Assembly: GCA_947564305.1 (NCBI GenBank)
Contig: CANOBT010000077.1
Location: 1 to 26,062, forward strand
Length of the DNA: 26,062 bases
Source: an uncultured Lachnospiraceae bacterium
GTDB lineage: Bacteria > Bacillota_A > Clostridia > Lachnospirales > Lachnospiraceae
Reading direction: 5' to 3'
Under the pieces are notes generated by a model. The model did no database searches. It had not been told where the DNA came from and worked only from the letters and a program-made list of their open reading frames with translations. Position numbers and translations under genes: made by a program. Positions 7,249 to 15,289 of this stretch are shown piece by piece; the first letter of the stretch is position 1, and each line of letters begins with the position of its first letter.

Positions 7249-7258
7249 TTTTTCGCCT

Positions 7259-7342
7259 CCTCCGGTTTGGTGACAATTATTAAGTGGAAGTGCGCTGATG
7301 CGCACGCAGGTCATCAAACCTCCGGTTTGGTGACAATTATTA
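7259..7342 (-). repeat. 24-bp direct repeat, period 60, in the leader
   Basis: Positions 7319-7342 and 7259-7282 are identical over 24 bases; the shared core reads GTCACCAAACC then GGAGG on the minus strand. Each copy ends in a ribosome-site-like GGAGG followed by an in-frame ATG (7317 and 7248). The upstream copy forms the 5' half of hairpin 1 of the leader element. Confidence 0.95.
7290..7334 (-). ncRNA. Two-hairpin structured leader element, copy 1
   Basis: Read on the minus strand, hairpin 1 has an outer stem GTCA (7334-7331) with TGAC (7313-7310), a C-A mismatch, an inner stem CAAACC (7329-7324) with GGTTTG (7320-7315) and loop GGA. Hairpin 2 has GTGCGC (7305-7300), loop ATCA and GCGCAC (7295-7290), followed by TTCC. 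The element starts about five bases after the -10 box, so it occupies the very 5' end of the mRNA. The copy at 24217-24261 has the same layout with compensatory stem changes. No known RNA class is recognised. Confidence 0.7.
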
Positions 7343-7367
7343 TATCAAAATATTATTTTTATGTAAA
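7339..7367 (-). promoter_or_regulatory. Promoter of the 60-residue protein gene
   Basis: On the minus strand TTTACA (7367-7362) and TATAAT (7344-7339) are separated by exactly 17 bases, a near-consensus sigma-A promoter. Transcription would start around 7333, right at the structured leader. Confidence 0.85.
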
Positions 7368-7370
7368 GCA

Positions 7371-8564
7371 TCATCTCGTCAGCCGATATCGATATTCCAA
7401 AAGATTCTCTGTCCCCTCGTCAAGAATCCGATTACTCAGATACCGAACAGCACCATTCTCCTGTATCTGTATGGTCAATGCATGTCTAAACAATGCATCC
7501 TCTCCCCGCGGCTCGCACACCACATCAATAAAAACTGAAATCGTACCGTCTGGATTCCCTGTAATCTCTGTCACCTCTGGTATGGACGCGCTGAAATTCG
7601 TTGCCACATGGGTCAATGGCCCCAAGCGTTTCCATATATAACTCTGTTTTTCCTTGTCAAAGGCGGCATACTTTGTAAGTTCTTCGACAGTAACCGGCAG
7701 ATACTCCGTCATCAGATTTTCAAATTCTTCTTTTGGAATCCCATCACAATTCCTCTGCGGTCCAAATGCTTCCTGATATTTTAGTAAATACAAATACTCG
7801 TACAGTCCGGCATAGTCCAAATCCTCCAGATGCTGTGCATCCCAGTCTGAACGAAACAGATTATTCCCCTGATATCCGATTGGAATCAGATATTTCTCCG
7901 CAATATCTATATATTCTTCTGGCATTGGCTTTACCCGGAGCATATAATTCCCATTCACAACCTCCGTCACCTCCGGATACTGCGGTACGCAATATTCATA
8001 GGCAAACCATCCTTTTTCTGTATATTTCCATTCTTTGAGCCTGGTGTAAGAAGTGCTTGTCACATATGGTACATTCTCCTCGTTCCATGCAGACACCGTA
8101 TCAATCACATACATCTCGGTTCCATCAAAAATAAACTGGCTTCTATTGATACCTCCGCCTTTATTCATCTGGTAAAGTATGAGTTTTCCTTCCTTTCCAC
8201 TCTTGCAGTCCGCCAGAAATGCGTCCATCTTATCATCATTTTCCATCCTGTAGTGCAAGCCGGCAGCAGTAACCGGGCGGCCTGTTTCCCGTAAAACCGT
8301 GCACATCTGAGAAAGGACTTCTTCTTCCAATATCGGATTCGATGCATCTCCCTTATCAGCTTCTATGTAAACACTCCTGATTTTCTCCATCGCATTTTTG
8401 CAATCCTCCTCCGCCTCTTCCTTTACGGCCTGTTCCAGTGGAAGGCGGTAACCTTTTTCCCAAACATTCTCATGCTCCTCATGCCTGGATGCTGCACAAC
8501 CTGAAATGACAATGTCTACAAAAAACAGCAGTACAAAAATTTTCAATCGATTCCTTATTTCCAT
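7371..8564 (-). CDS. Lipoprotein of the DUF6070 type
   Basis: The 397-residue product starts with a basic N-terminus, a hydrophobic stretch and the lipobox ISGC with Cys23, so it is probably a lipoprotein anchored on the outer membrane face. The mature part is acidic and contains blocks I associate with the DUF6070 family of Lachnospiraceae: WEKGYRLPLEQ, EWKYTEKGWFAYEYCVPQYPEV, GYQGNNLFRSDWD and GIPKEEFENLM. The role of the family is unknown. ATG 8564 follows GGGAGG by five bases; a longer frame from 8648 would put a non-secretory stretch before the signal and is rejected. It is monocistronic, with its own promoter at 8707-8735 and a palindromic candidate operator at 8683-8694. Confidence 0.8.
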   Translation of the reverse strand: MEIRNRLKIFVLLFFVDIVISGCAASRHEEHENVWEKGYRLPLEQAVKEEAEEDCKNAMEKIRSVYIEADKGDASNPILEEEVLSQMCTVLRETGRPVTAAGLHYRMENDDKMDAFLADCKSGKEGKLILYQMNKGGGINRSQFIFDGTEMYVIDTVSAWNEENVPYVTSTSYTRLKEWKYTEKGWFAYEYCVPQYPEVTEVVNGNYMLRVKPMPEEYIDIAEKYLIPIGYQGNNLFRSDWDAQHLEDLDYAGLYEYLYLLKYQEAFGPQRNCDGIPKEEFENLMTEYLPVTVEELTKYAAFDKEKQSYIWKRLGPLTHVATNFSASIPEVTEITGNPDGTISVFIDVVCEPRGEDALFRHALTIQIQENGAVRYLSNRILDEGTENLLEYRYRLTR

Positions 8565-8682
8565 AAACGCCTCCCATCCCTCCCCTCTGGATAGACTACA
8601 TTGGAAGTAAGTGTAATTATTCCAGAGCAGAGTCAGATTTTTCTTCATTTTTATTTTACATTTACCAGTATACCTATAAATC

Positions 8683-8735
8683 TTACATTTGTAATCCTTT
8701 CAATCAATACTACTTCTATAAGATTGGAAAGTCAA
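8683..8735 (-). promoter_or_regulatory. Promoter and TACA-N2-TGTA operator of the lipoprotein gene
   Basis: TTGACT (8735-8730), a 17-base spacer and TAGTAT (8712-8707) make a strong promoter on the minus strand. A perfect 12-base palindrome, TTACAAATGTAA (8694-8683), lies just after the expected start point. Its core TACA-N2-TGTA matches the half-site pattern of BlaI/MecI-type repressors. No such repressor gene is in the window. The rest of 8565-8787 shows only the terminator that follows. Confidence 0.65.
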
Positions 8736-8787
8736 GATGAACCTGTCAATTTTTAGAAATCAAGCAAAACAGAATTGTCATAAGCTC

Positions 8788-8837
8788 AAAAAAGGCGTAA
8801 AGTCTCAACTACTCGTCAAAGACTTTACACCTTTTTT
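8788..8837 (-). terminator. Terminator of the sensor kinase gene
   Basis: On the minus strand arms 8837-8820 and 8805-8788 pair over 18 positions with one G-U wobble and end in a run of six T. It starts five bases after the kinase stop codon, typical of an intrinsic terminator. Confidence 0.9.
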
Positions 8838-8841
8838 CACT

Positions 8842-11800
8842 CTACCCCTTTAAAATATCCTTCAACGTTTCCATCAGCTTAGACACATCGACTGGTTTTG
8901 AAATATGCCCGTTCATCCCCACATCAATTGCCTTCTGCCTGTCTTCATCAAATGCATTCGCAGTCATTGCCACAATCGGAATTGATGCACGGGCAGAATC
9001 TTCCAACGCACGGATTACCTGCGTGGCCTCATATCCGTCCATGACCGGCATCTGAATATCCATCAAAATCAAATCGTAAGTCTCGCCTGACACTTGTTCC
9101 ATTCTCTGCACAGCCTCAATCCCGTCGCCTACAGTATCGACTACAAATCCTGCTTCCGCCAAAATTTCCTGTGCAATCTCCTGGTTTAACTCATTATCCT
9201 CCACCAAGAGTATTTTCTTGCCCTTGAAGAATTCTATTGAAATCTCCTCTTCTATCTCTTCTGTTTCTATCTTTTCTGGCTGCTCTACAATACGAAACCG
9301 GAAAGATACGGTGAACTCAGAACCCTTTCCCAACTCGCTCTCAACAGTGATGGTCCCTTTCATCATATCTATAATATTTTTCGTAATCGCAAGGCCCAGA
9401 CCCGTACCCTGAATACCGCTTACAGTCGCGGTCTCCTCCCGTTCGAAAGGTTCAAATACGTGCTTCTGGAATTCTTTACTCATGCCAATTCCTGTATCCT
9501 TGATTTTAAACTGATATAAGGCATACCCTTGCGGCGCGTCGGACGTCTGCGTAACACAGGCACTGACCTTTCCCCCTGATTTTGTGTATTTTATAGCATT
9601 GCTCAATACATTTAAAAGTACCTGGTTTAAACGCAGTTTATCGCATATGATCCTCTCATTTTCCACATCCCCCATATCCATATAAAATTCAAGCTGTTTT
9701 GTTTTGATATCTGACTGGATGATCGTCTTTAAATCCAACATCATTTCCATCAAATTAGCTTCTTTTTCGTAAATCTTGACTTTTCCGCTCTCGATACGGC
9801 TCATGTCCAGTACATCATTGATCAGATTCAAGAGATGTTTACTGGATGTCATAATTTTACTTAAATAATTACGGACCTGCTCTTTATTATCAATATGAGT
9901 TGATGCCAATGAAGTAAATCCAATGATTGCATTCATCGGTGTTCTAATGTCATGAGACATATTATTCAGGAAGGTCGTCTTTGCATGATTCGCACGCTGA
10001 GCTTCTGCAAGAGCCTGCGCAAGCACTTCTTTCTGTTCCTTCTCTTTGCGCACCATCTCATCAATATTCCGGAATCCCAGAAGCACAATGCGTTCTTCCT
10101 GAGGGCATTTCTCTTCAATCTTCACATAAACAAACTGGAAATTATGTACCTCTCCGTCTGCCAGCACACGGTAACTGCCTGTATACTCCATATTGACGTT
10201 CAACTTCTGGGTGACTTTGGCAAGAGACATCGCCTCTGTCAGCTCCTGCCGGTCCTCCGGATGAACACGCTCTTTAATATATCTGTCACGGAATGCTGTA
10301 TATGGAAATGCTTCCTCAGAATCCTTATTTAATCCCGTGGGTACATAGCCTTCCATTTTTATGATCCTGGCAGTATCGCCGCTCGTGTTAATAGAATAAA
10401 CATTCACATAATCGTGACTCAACGCATCCACGATTGCAAGCTGCTCACCCAGCTCCCTGTTGGATTGTTCCGAAGCCTCTAAAACCTTCCTGTCCCATCT
10501 TGCCCTCACACAAATCGCTACAATAATGCCGAAAGTCAAAGCAAGCATCAAGACAGCAACCGTCAGCCTCCCAGGATGTGCCCGCATATACTGGATAAAT
10601 GTTAAGTCTCTTGGTGTATACGCAGTATATTTTGCAATTAACTGTTCAAATGCATCATCCGGTATCTGCTGAATGCACTTATTCAATATTGTTACAAGCT
10701 CATGATCACAGCTATCCCGCACATACATGCGAAATTCGTAGCGTATGTCATCCACCATGCTGTAATGCAATGTCTCTGTAAAATCACTGTTTACAAACAT
10801 CTGCGCCGTATAGGTATATACATAAGCGGCATCTGCCTTTCCATCCTGAACAGCCTCCAACGCTTCCTCTCTGGTTGAATAATTTAAAACTTGGACCCCC
10901 TCTAAAAGTCCCTCCTCCAACGGAGCATCCCCCTGTACGTCTGCAATCGCCACAGTGCCGATTTCTCCGGAGAAGTCTTCTCTTGTCACTTTTGCCAATC
11001 CTGTCGTCAGATAAGTTTCTGTGTCAAACCCACGGTAGGAATCTTCCTCCATCATCGCATCAGAGGTCCTCTTATCAATAACCACATCCACACCGTTTGT
11101 AGCGGCCAGATGATAGTATTCCGTTCTGTCCTTCGGCACGATTATTTCATACGGCAGTCCGGCAAGTTCCATGACCTCAGCGAAATAATCCGGCATGATT
11201 CCCTTTAATTCTCCGTCTTCGATATAGGAATAGGGAGAACGGTCTCCAAGAGCGGTTGCTGTAATCGTCTTTTTCCCTGAGAGGACATCCTGGATATATG
11301 CCTCTTCGCGCTCGGTAAACGTGAGTCCGGATGAATAAACCGGTCCATAATATTTGTAATACAACGTATTAGTCCAGTCGCCCTCATTCATATCCATCTG
11401 TTCAATGGCATAATTAATCTCATCCAACAGCTCCGTATCATCTTTCCTTACCACTGCATAAAAATTTTCTGTTTCCAGTGTATCCAGTGTTTTTTCGTCT
11501 TCTGTCTTTCTAAGATTACTGGAAAGAATGGCGTCAATACTCCCTTTCTTTAAAGCCGCCGCAAGCTGATCCATATCCTCATATTCTCTGGTCCAATAAG
11601 AAAAATTTTTCTCCCTGGCAAACTCGGTCAACGTTTGATTCTGACTGCTTCCGGCAATCACACCAACCCGCATCCCATCATAGGATTTATAATCGCCGCC
11701 GCGAAAATCTGTATTATCTGCCTGCACAGAAAGAATCGTACTATTCCTCCCAATTGGAAGCGAATAGGCAAACAGTTCTTCACGCTCCGGCACCTTTCTG

Positions 11801-12120
11801 GCGGAAGTCACAACATCGATCCGACCGTCTTCCAACATATCAAGCATCTCATTCCAGGAATGTTCATATCCCGTATATTCAAAATTCAGATGGGAGTATT
11901 TTGAAACCAGATTCAAAAACTCAATACCATATCCCGTCAGATGCCCCTTAGCATCCTTCATATGATATCCTTCAAAATAGAAAATACCTGCTTTTACCGT
12001 CCTGTTCTCCGGATTTATCGACGCATTCACCGTCGTAAAGCCGGAAAGCACGAAAAAGAGACATAAACATAATGCCAGACACCTCCTGACATATTTCTTA
12101 CCTGTACCCCAACCCCGCAT
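8842..12120 (-). CDS. Hybrid sensor histidine kinase with two solute-binding sensor domains
   Basis: The 1092-residue protein has a signal peptide or first membrane helix (about 1-33), then two consecutive extracellular SBP_bac_3-type domains (about 40-270 and 285-510) of the amino-acid-binding-protein fold. A membrane helix (520-539) and a PAS-like region (about 560-690) follow. The HisKA domain has phospho-accepting His723 in NNMSHDIRTPMN. The ATPase domain has an N-box near 835-845, DTGIGM (about 875-880) and GTGLGL (about 905-910). A C-terminal receiver (968-1092) has Asp1021 in LMDIQMP. All catalytic residues are present. It is of the BvgS/EvgS tandem-sensor kind but lacks an Hpt domain, and no response regulator gene adjoins it, so its output must be elsewhere. 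It starts 27 bases after the hydrolase gene and is probably cotranscribed with it. Confidence 0.95.
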   Translation of the reverse strand: MRGWGTGKKYVRRCLALCLCLFFVLSGFTTVNASINPENRTVKAGIFYFEGYHMKDAKGHLTGYGIEFLNLVSKYSHLNFEYTGYEHSWNEMLDMLEDGRIDVVTSARKVPEREELFAYSLPIGRNSTILSVQADNTDFRGGDYKSYDGMRVGVIAGSSQNQTLTEFAREKNFSYWTREYEDMDQLAAALKKGSIDAILSSNLRKTEDEKTLDTLETENFYAVVRKDDTELLDEINYAIEQMDMNEGDWTNTLYYKYYGPVYSSGLTFTEREEAYIQDVLSGKKTITATALGDRSPYSYIEDGELKGIMPDYFAEVMELAGLPYEIIVPKDRTEYYHLAATNGVDVVIDKRTSDAMMEEDSYRGFDTETYLTTGLAKVTREDFSGEIGTVAIADVQGDAPLEEGLLEGVQVLNYSTREEALEAVQDGKADAAYVYTYTAQMFVNSDFTETLHYSMVDDIRYEFRMYVRDSCDHELVTILNKCIQQIPDDAFEQLIAKYTAYTPRDLTFIQYMRAHPGRLTVAVLMLALTFGIIVAICVRARWDRKVLEASEQSNRELGEQLAIVDALSHDYVNVYSINTSGDTARIIKMEGYVPTGLNKDSEEAFPYTAFRDRYIKERVHPEDRQELTEAMSLAKVTQKLNVNMEYTGSYRVLADGEVHNFQFVYVKIEEKCPQEERIVLLGFRNIDEMVRKEKEQKEVLAQALAEAQRANHAKTTFLNNMSHDIRTPMNAIIGFTSLASTHIDNKEQVRNYLSKIMTSSKHLLNLINDVLDMSRIESGKVKIYEKEANLMEMMLDLKTIIQSDIKTKQLEFYMDMGDVENERIICDKLRLNQVLLNVLSNAIKYTKSGGKVSACVTQTSDAPQGYALYQFKIKDTGIGMSKEFQKHVFEPFEREETATVSGIQGTGLGLAITKNIIDMMKGTITVESELGKGSEFTVSFRFRIVEQPEKIETEEIEEEISIEFFKGKKILLVEDNELNQEIAQEILAEAGFVVDTVGDGIEAVQRMEQVSGETYDLILMDIQMPVMDGYEATQVIRALEDSARASIPIVAMTANAFDEDRQKAIDVGMNGHISKPVDVSKLMETLKDILKG

Positions 12121-12147
12121 AGTTTTTCTCGCTTCCTCTCATTTGGT

Positions 12148-13188
12148 CTATCTGGACTGAAAATAATCGCCTGTCCCATCCGGTTTTCTTCCATACATCC
12201 GCCCATAAAATCTGAATACCCGCCGCCAGTAAATCTCCAACAGTTCTTTATTGGAATTGAAAATCTCATGCTTCGTGCCCGGCACTCTGATCAGCTTTGC
12301 ATCCAGTTTCCCTCTTCGATACATTTTCCGGATAAAACGTTCCTGTTCCTTTTTGGAGACCAGATTTTCCTGCTCAGCCTGGAACAGCAGAACCGGACAG
12401 GCAATCCGTTTCCAGGCTTTCTTTTGGAGATACCGGTTCAGACGGACCGCTTCCCGAAACCATCCATAGGAAGCTGCGCACATCTGGAATAACGGTTCTT
12501 TTCTCCGTTTTTCCTGATAATAATCGAATCTCGCTCTGGAAATGGACGAGCTGTCTTCAAATCGTTCCTTCCCTTCATACGGATGATGTATGATGACGTA
12601 TTTATCCTTTTTTCCCATCACACATAAAAGCCGCACGGCAAAGCTTGCAATGGGCCACGGAATGGAGCCGCATAAAGGACGGATCATCGGCGAGGAAAGG
12701 ACGACTTTTTCAAACAATTCCGGAGCCTGCGCCGCCGCTGCCGCCGCAATGCCGCCTCCCATAGAATGTCCGTACAGAAAAACCGGAAGTTCCAAAAATT
12801 CCTGCGCCGCGAGACGGCTCACAAACAGCAAATCCTCCACGTACCTCCTGTAATGGTCAATATGTACCAAGGAAAGTTCCTCTGTCATCCCTTTCATTCG
12901 GTAGCTTCTCCCATGCCCGCAATGCTCCGGCATAAATACATGGTATCCCGCTTTCAAAAAATAATAAATGTTCTCTTTGTACTTTTCGACTGTCTCCGTA
13001 AAACCATGGGAAATTACTGCAATCCCACAGGGATTTTCCGCAAGATACCGCGTATAGAAGATTCGGTTTCCGGCCTCCCGTTCACAATACCCTGCCGTCT
13101 CTCGTTTTGCAAGGTAAGGCTCCACCACCGTTTTCATCGCTTCTGCATAGCCTGTTTCAGGCAGTATCAACTCTTTCATATCTAACAT
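12148..13188 (-). CDS. Alpha/beta hydrolase, monoacylglycerol-lipase / serine-aminopeptidase S33 type
   Basis: The 346-residue product has the oxyanion region VISHGF (58-63), the nucleophile elbow GHSMGG with Ser142, and a late catalytic histidine in GTKHEIF (about residue 310). The acidic member is probably in the QAEQENLVS segment, where relatives usually carry aspartate, so glutamate may serve. The fold is that of Hydrolase_4 (lysophospholipase/monoglyceride lipase); it lacks a signal peptide and should be cytoplasmic or membrane-associated. The exact substrate is unknown. ATG 13188 follows GGAGG by ten bases; GTG 13194 (four bases) is an alternative, and the ATG at 13209 overlaps the ribosome site. 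It lies 96 bases after the SIR2 gene without a clear terminator, and directly before the sensor kinase. Confidence 0.88.
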   Translation of the reverse strand: MLDMKELILPETGYAEAMKTVVEPYLAKRETAGYCEREAGNRIFYTRYLAENPCGIAVISHGFTETVEKYKENIYYFLKAGYHVFMPEHCGHGRSYRMKGMTEELSLVHIDHYRRYVEDLLFVSRLAAQEFLELPVFLYGHSMGGGIAAAAAAQAPELFEKVVLSSPMIRPLCGSIPWPIASFAVRLLCVMGKKDKYVIIHHPYEGKERFEDSSSISRARFDYYQEKRRKEPLFQMCAASYGWFREAVRLNRYLQKKAWKRIACPVLLFQAEQENLVSKKEQERFIRKMYRRGKLDAKLIRVPGTKHEIFNSNKELLEIYWRRVFRFYGRMYGRKPDGTGDYFQSR

Positions 13189-13284
13189 ATCCACGAAACC
13201 TCCTATCACGTAAAAACCATAACCTTAAAATACAAGGTGTTCTTCAACCTACCATTTTATTTTAAGAAAATGCGCGTTCCGGTG

Positions 13285-14133
13285 CTACTCCTTTAACAAC
13301 TCCAACACCGCATAGGTCCTTCTTCCCAAATCTTCCTCCAGCAAAACCTCCTCGGCCCTGGCCTGCACCTCAGGCGGAAGGCTGTACAGATTGATAACCT
13401 CCAAACCTTTGCCCTCATAATATTTTTGTAAGTAATCTTTCTCTGCCTGTACGCTGCTGGACAGGAAGTAATTTTTATGCATCCTCTCTTTTACCTGCAT
13501 CTCCTGTGCAATATATTCAATCCAGTTTACAAATGTTTTCAGGTTATAATCATTCAGGGAATATCCCACAAACAGAAAAACATGGTCAATAAGAAGTGCT
13601 TTCAAAAAGACCTCCATCAGTCGGTGTGTCTGCGAATAGCTGAGGTAATCATCTTCCTTGAAGACCATTTTTTCTACCTGTTCAATATCTCCGTGCATCT
13701 TAATCAGATATTGATTTGCGGTGCCGCTCAATAATTGTTTGCCCTCACTGATAATCTCATATCCATCTGCAATCTGATCCAACAGTTTGTCATAATTCGT
13801 GGTCACCAGATGTCTGGGATGCAGAGATACAATCAGTTCATCCAAAATATTGGACTTCACATCTAAAGGCACCATTTCCTGTAAAATCTGGTAATAATCC
13901 CTATGCCCCTCACTCTCGTCCATACAGTAGAAATACTGCGGAATCCGGATGTACTCTTCCATTGCCAGCCTTTCAATGGACGGGTAGCCAATCCGCTGCG
14001 CAAAGGCCTGCACCATCTGCCCCCAGGTGGGCAGCTTTGAATTCCTGGATACTCCTGCTCCCACAAAAATCACCAGCTTTTCCCTGGCAAGCGCCTGCTT
14101 CAAATCTTCGATTCTCTGATAAAATTCGTCCAT
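13285..14133 (-). CDS. SIR2-domain protein, possible NAD-hydrolysing effector
   Basis: The 282-residue protein is a SIR2-like (SIR2_2) domain throughout: FVGAGVSR (23-30) for the nucleotide-binding loop, TTNYD (111-115), the catalytic-histidine block KMHGD (145-149) and FVGYSLND (188-195). Relatives serve as NADase effectors in anti-phage systems such as Thoeris ThsA, DSR and SIR2-HerA, but others have unknown roles. There is no C-terminal sensor domain and no recognisable partner gene (no TIR, HerA or Argonaute), so a defence role is only inferred. Start ATG 14133 is chosen because the promoter's -10 box (14229-14224) lies inside the longer frame that begins at 14277. The adjacent decayed genes make this a remodelled, accessory spot. 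Confidence 0.88.
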   Translation of the reverse strand: MDEFYQRIEDLKQALAREKLVIFVGAGVSRNSKLPTWGQMVQAFAQRIGYPSIERLAMEEYIRIPQYFYCMDESEGHRDYYQILQEMVPLDVKSNILDELIVSLHPRHLVTTNYDKLLDQIADGYEIISEGKQLLSGTANQYLIKMHGDIEQVEKMVFKEDDYLSYSQTHRLMEVFLKALLIDHVFLFVGYSLNDYNLKTFVNWIEYIAQEMQVKERMHKNYFLSSSVQAEKDYLQKYYEGKGLEVINLYSLPPEVQARAEEVLLEEDLGRRTYAVLELLKE

Positions 14134-14168
14134 CGTCCAGCCACCGTCCTTCCTGATATTGGATACTG

Positions 14169-14229
14169 TGTAAAAAGTGACATATGTGATAAGCCGCACT
14201 TTTACATAAATCCTAGAGATTTTATTGTA
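14169..14229 (-). promoter_or_regulatory. Promoter and leader dyad of the SIR2 gene
   Basis: On the minus strand TGG-TACAAT (14232-14224) is an extended -10 box; the -35 is weak. The transcribed leader contains an inverted repeat, CACTTTTACA (14197-14206) with TGTAAAAAGTG (14169-14179), one base longer on one side, enclosing the palindrome ACATATGT. The same TGTAAAAGTG arm makes the repeat upstream of DUF2325. Confidence 0.5.
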
Positions 14230-14393
14230 CCACGGATTCTGCGTTACATCCACCCACTTTTGAATCGGCTGAATCAAGAAATAATAGGTTCTTGTTTTTT
14301 ACATGCGTTTATGATAGTCTAAAATCTAGTACCGCGACTATTGATTATTCGATATACCAGAACAAGTGTGGAAAATTGAGGTGTGTAAATATC

Positions 14394-14618
14394 ATGGGAA
14401 TCTATGTAAATCCAGGAAACAGCGGATTTGAAGAAATCAAAAACAGTCGATACGTGGATAAGACTGGTATGATCAGCCTGATTAACCGTGCGATTGGAAC
14501 AACCGAGAAATTAATCTGTATCAGCAGGCCCCGTAGATTCGGGAAATCTTTTGCTGCCCAAATGCTATGCGCCTATTATGATAAGACCTGCGACTCCTCA
14601 GATTTATTTGACGACCTT
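14394..14618 (+). pseudogene. N-terminal fragment of an AAA-ATPase-like (PF09820-type) protein
   Basis: From ATG 14394 (after GAGGTG) the first 75 residues match the N-terminal part of the AAA-ATPase-like family common in Clostridia: GIYVNPGNSGFEEI, SRYVDKTGMI, and the P-loop-like SRPRRFGKSF. The intact protein is normally around 500 residues. After FDDL the frame abruptly enters MATE transporter sequence, so the gene was truncated by a deletion joining it to its neighbour. No function is expected. Confidence 0.8.
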
Positions 14619-15173
14619 ATGCAATTCCCTGCATCATCTCTCTGCTTGTCGGCGCACTATACAATATTGTTGACCAGATTTTTATTGCCAATGCAGACTA
14701 TCTTGGCTCCTATGGAAATGCCGCTAACACCGTTGTATTTCCTCTGACCGTGATTGCCCTGGCGATTGCGGTTATGATTGGAGACGGATGCTGTGCCTTT
14801 GTCAGTGTAAGTCTCAGCATTCCATTCTATATGTTCGGTCAGGCAATGAACCCTGTCATCCGTTCGGATGGAAGCCCTGGGTTTGCAATGGTATTTTGCC
14901 TGCATAAACAAAGCCGCCTTTATCTTTTTACAGGCCATGGGAAAAGCGGCAGCGTCCACAGCACTGTCTATGATTCGTGAAATCCTGTTTGGTGTAGGAT
15001 TCGCGATTTTGCTGCCACGGTACTTTGGGCTTGACGGTGTGCTTTACTCCATGCCGGTGTCTGATATTCTTACAGCGGTGATTTCTGCTGTGATGATTGT
15101 TTTGACCTATAAGGAGCTGACATTGGAGAAGAGTACTGTGGCAGGAGAAGGGAAAGTAGTGCGGGTAATGTGA
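14618..15173 (+). pseudogene. Decayed MATE-family efflux transporter
   Basis: Pieces of a multidrug MATE pump follow one another in changing frames. First comes an N-terminal helix pair (YAIPCIISLLVGALYN, then IVDQIFI) and a helix VVFPLTVIALAIAVMIGDGC. An internal deletion joins this to FYMFGQAMNPVIRSDGSP (to about 14880). After a frameshift near 14890-14905 comes the C-terminal part (FIFLQAMGKAAASTALSMIR, ending VLTYKEL) to the TGA at 15171-15173. An intact pump is about 450 residues; fewer than 190 remain. A bulged hairpin (15176-15187 with 15201-15210) follows the stop. Confidence 0.85.
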
Positions 15174-15255
15174 GGATGATACACTTTTATATAAAGAACT
15201 AAAGTATCATACACAAAAAAGAAAGGGGACAAATCGGATACCCGTTAAAAAACGC

Positions 15256-15284
15256 TTGCGCCACTCTGCATATTGTGGTATATT
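15256..15284 (+). promoter_or_regulatory. Promoter of the candidate antitoxin RNA
   Basis: TTGCGC (15256-15261), a 17-base spacer and TATATT (15279-15284), with TG one base before the -10, make a good promoter without any coding frame behind it. Confidence 0.7.
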
Positions 15285-15289
15285 AAACA

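Noticed and set aside
7290..7334. ANTAR-type tandem hexaloop RNA
   Set aside because: Hairpin 2 can be drawn with a six-base loop CATCAG, but the conserved A1 and G4 of ANTAR loops are absent and hairpin 1 has a triloop.
7371..8648. Longer start of the lipoprotein at 8648
   Set aside because: It would place 28 residues before the signal peptide, while ATG 8564 has a good ribosome site and yields a proper lipobox at Cys23.
13188..13285. SIR2 gene plus alpha/beta hydrolase as a two-gene defence system
   Set aside because: They are adjacent on the same strand but 96 bases apart, the hydrolase pairs more closely with the sensor kinase (27 bases), and I know of no defence system with this pair.
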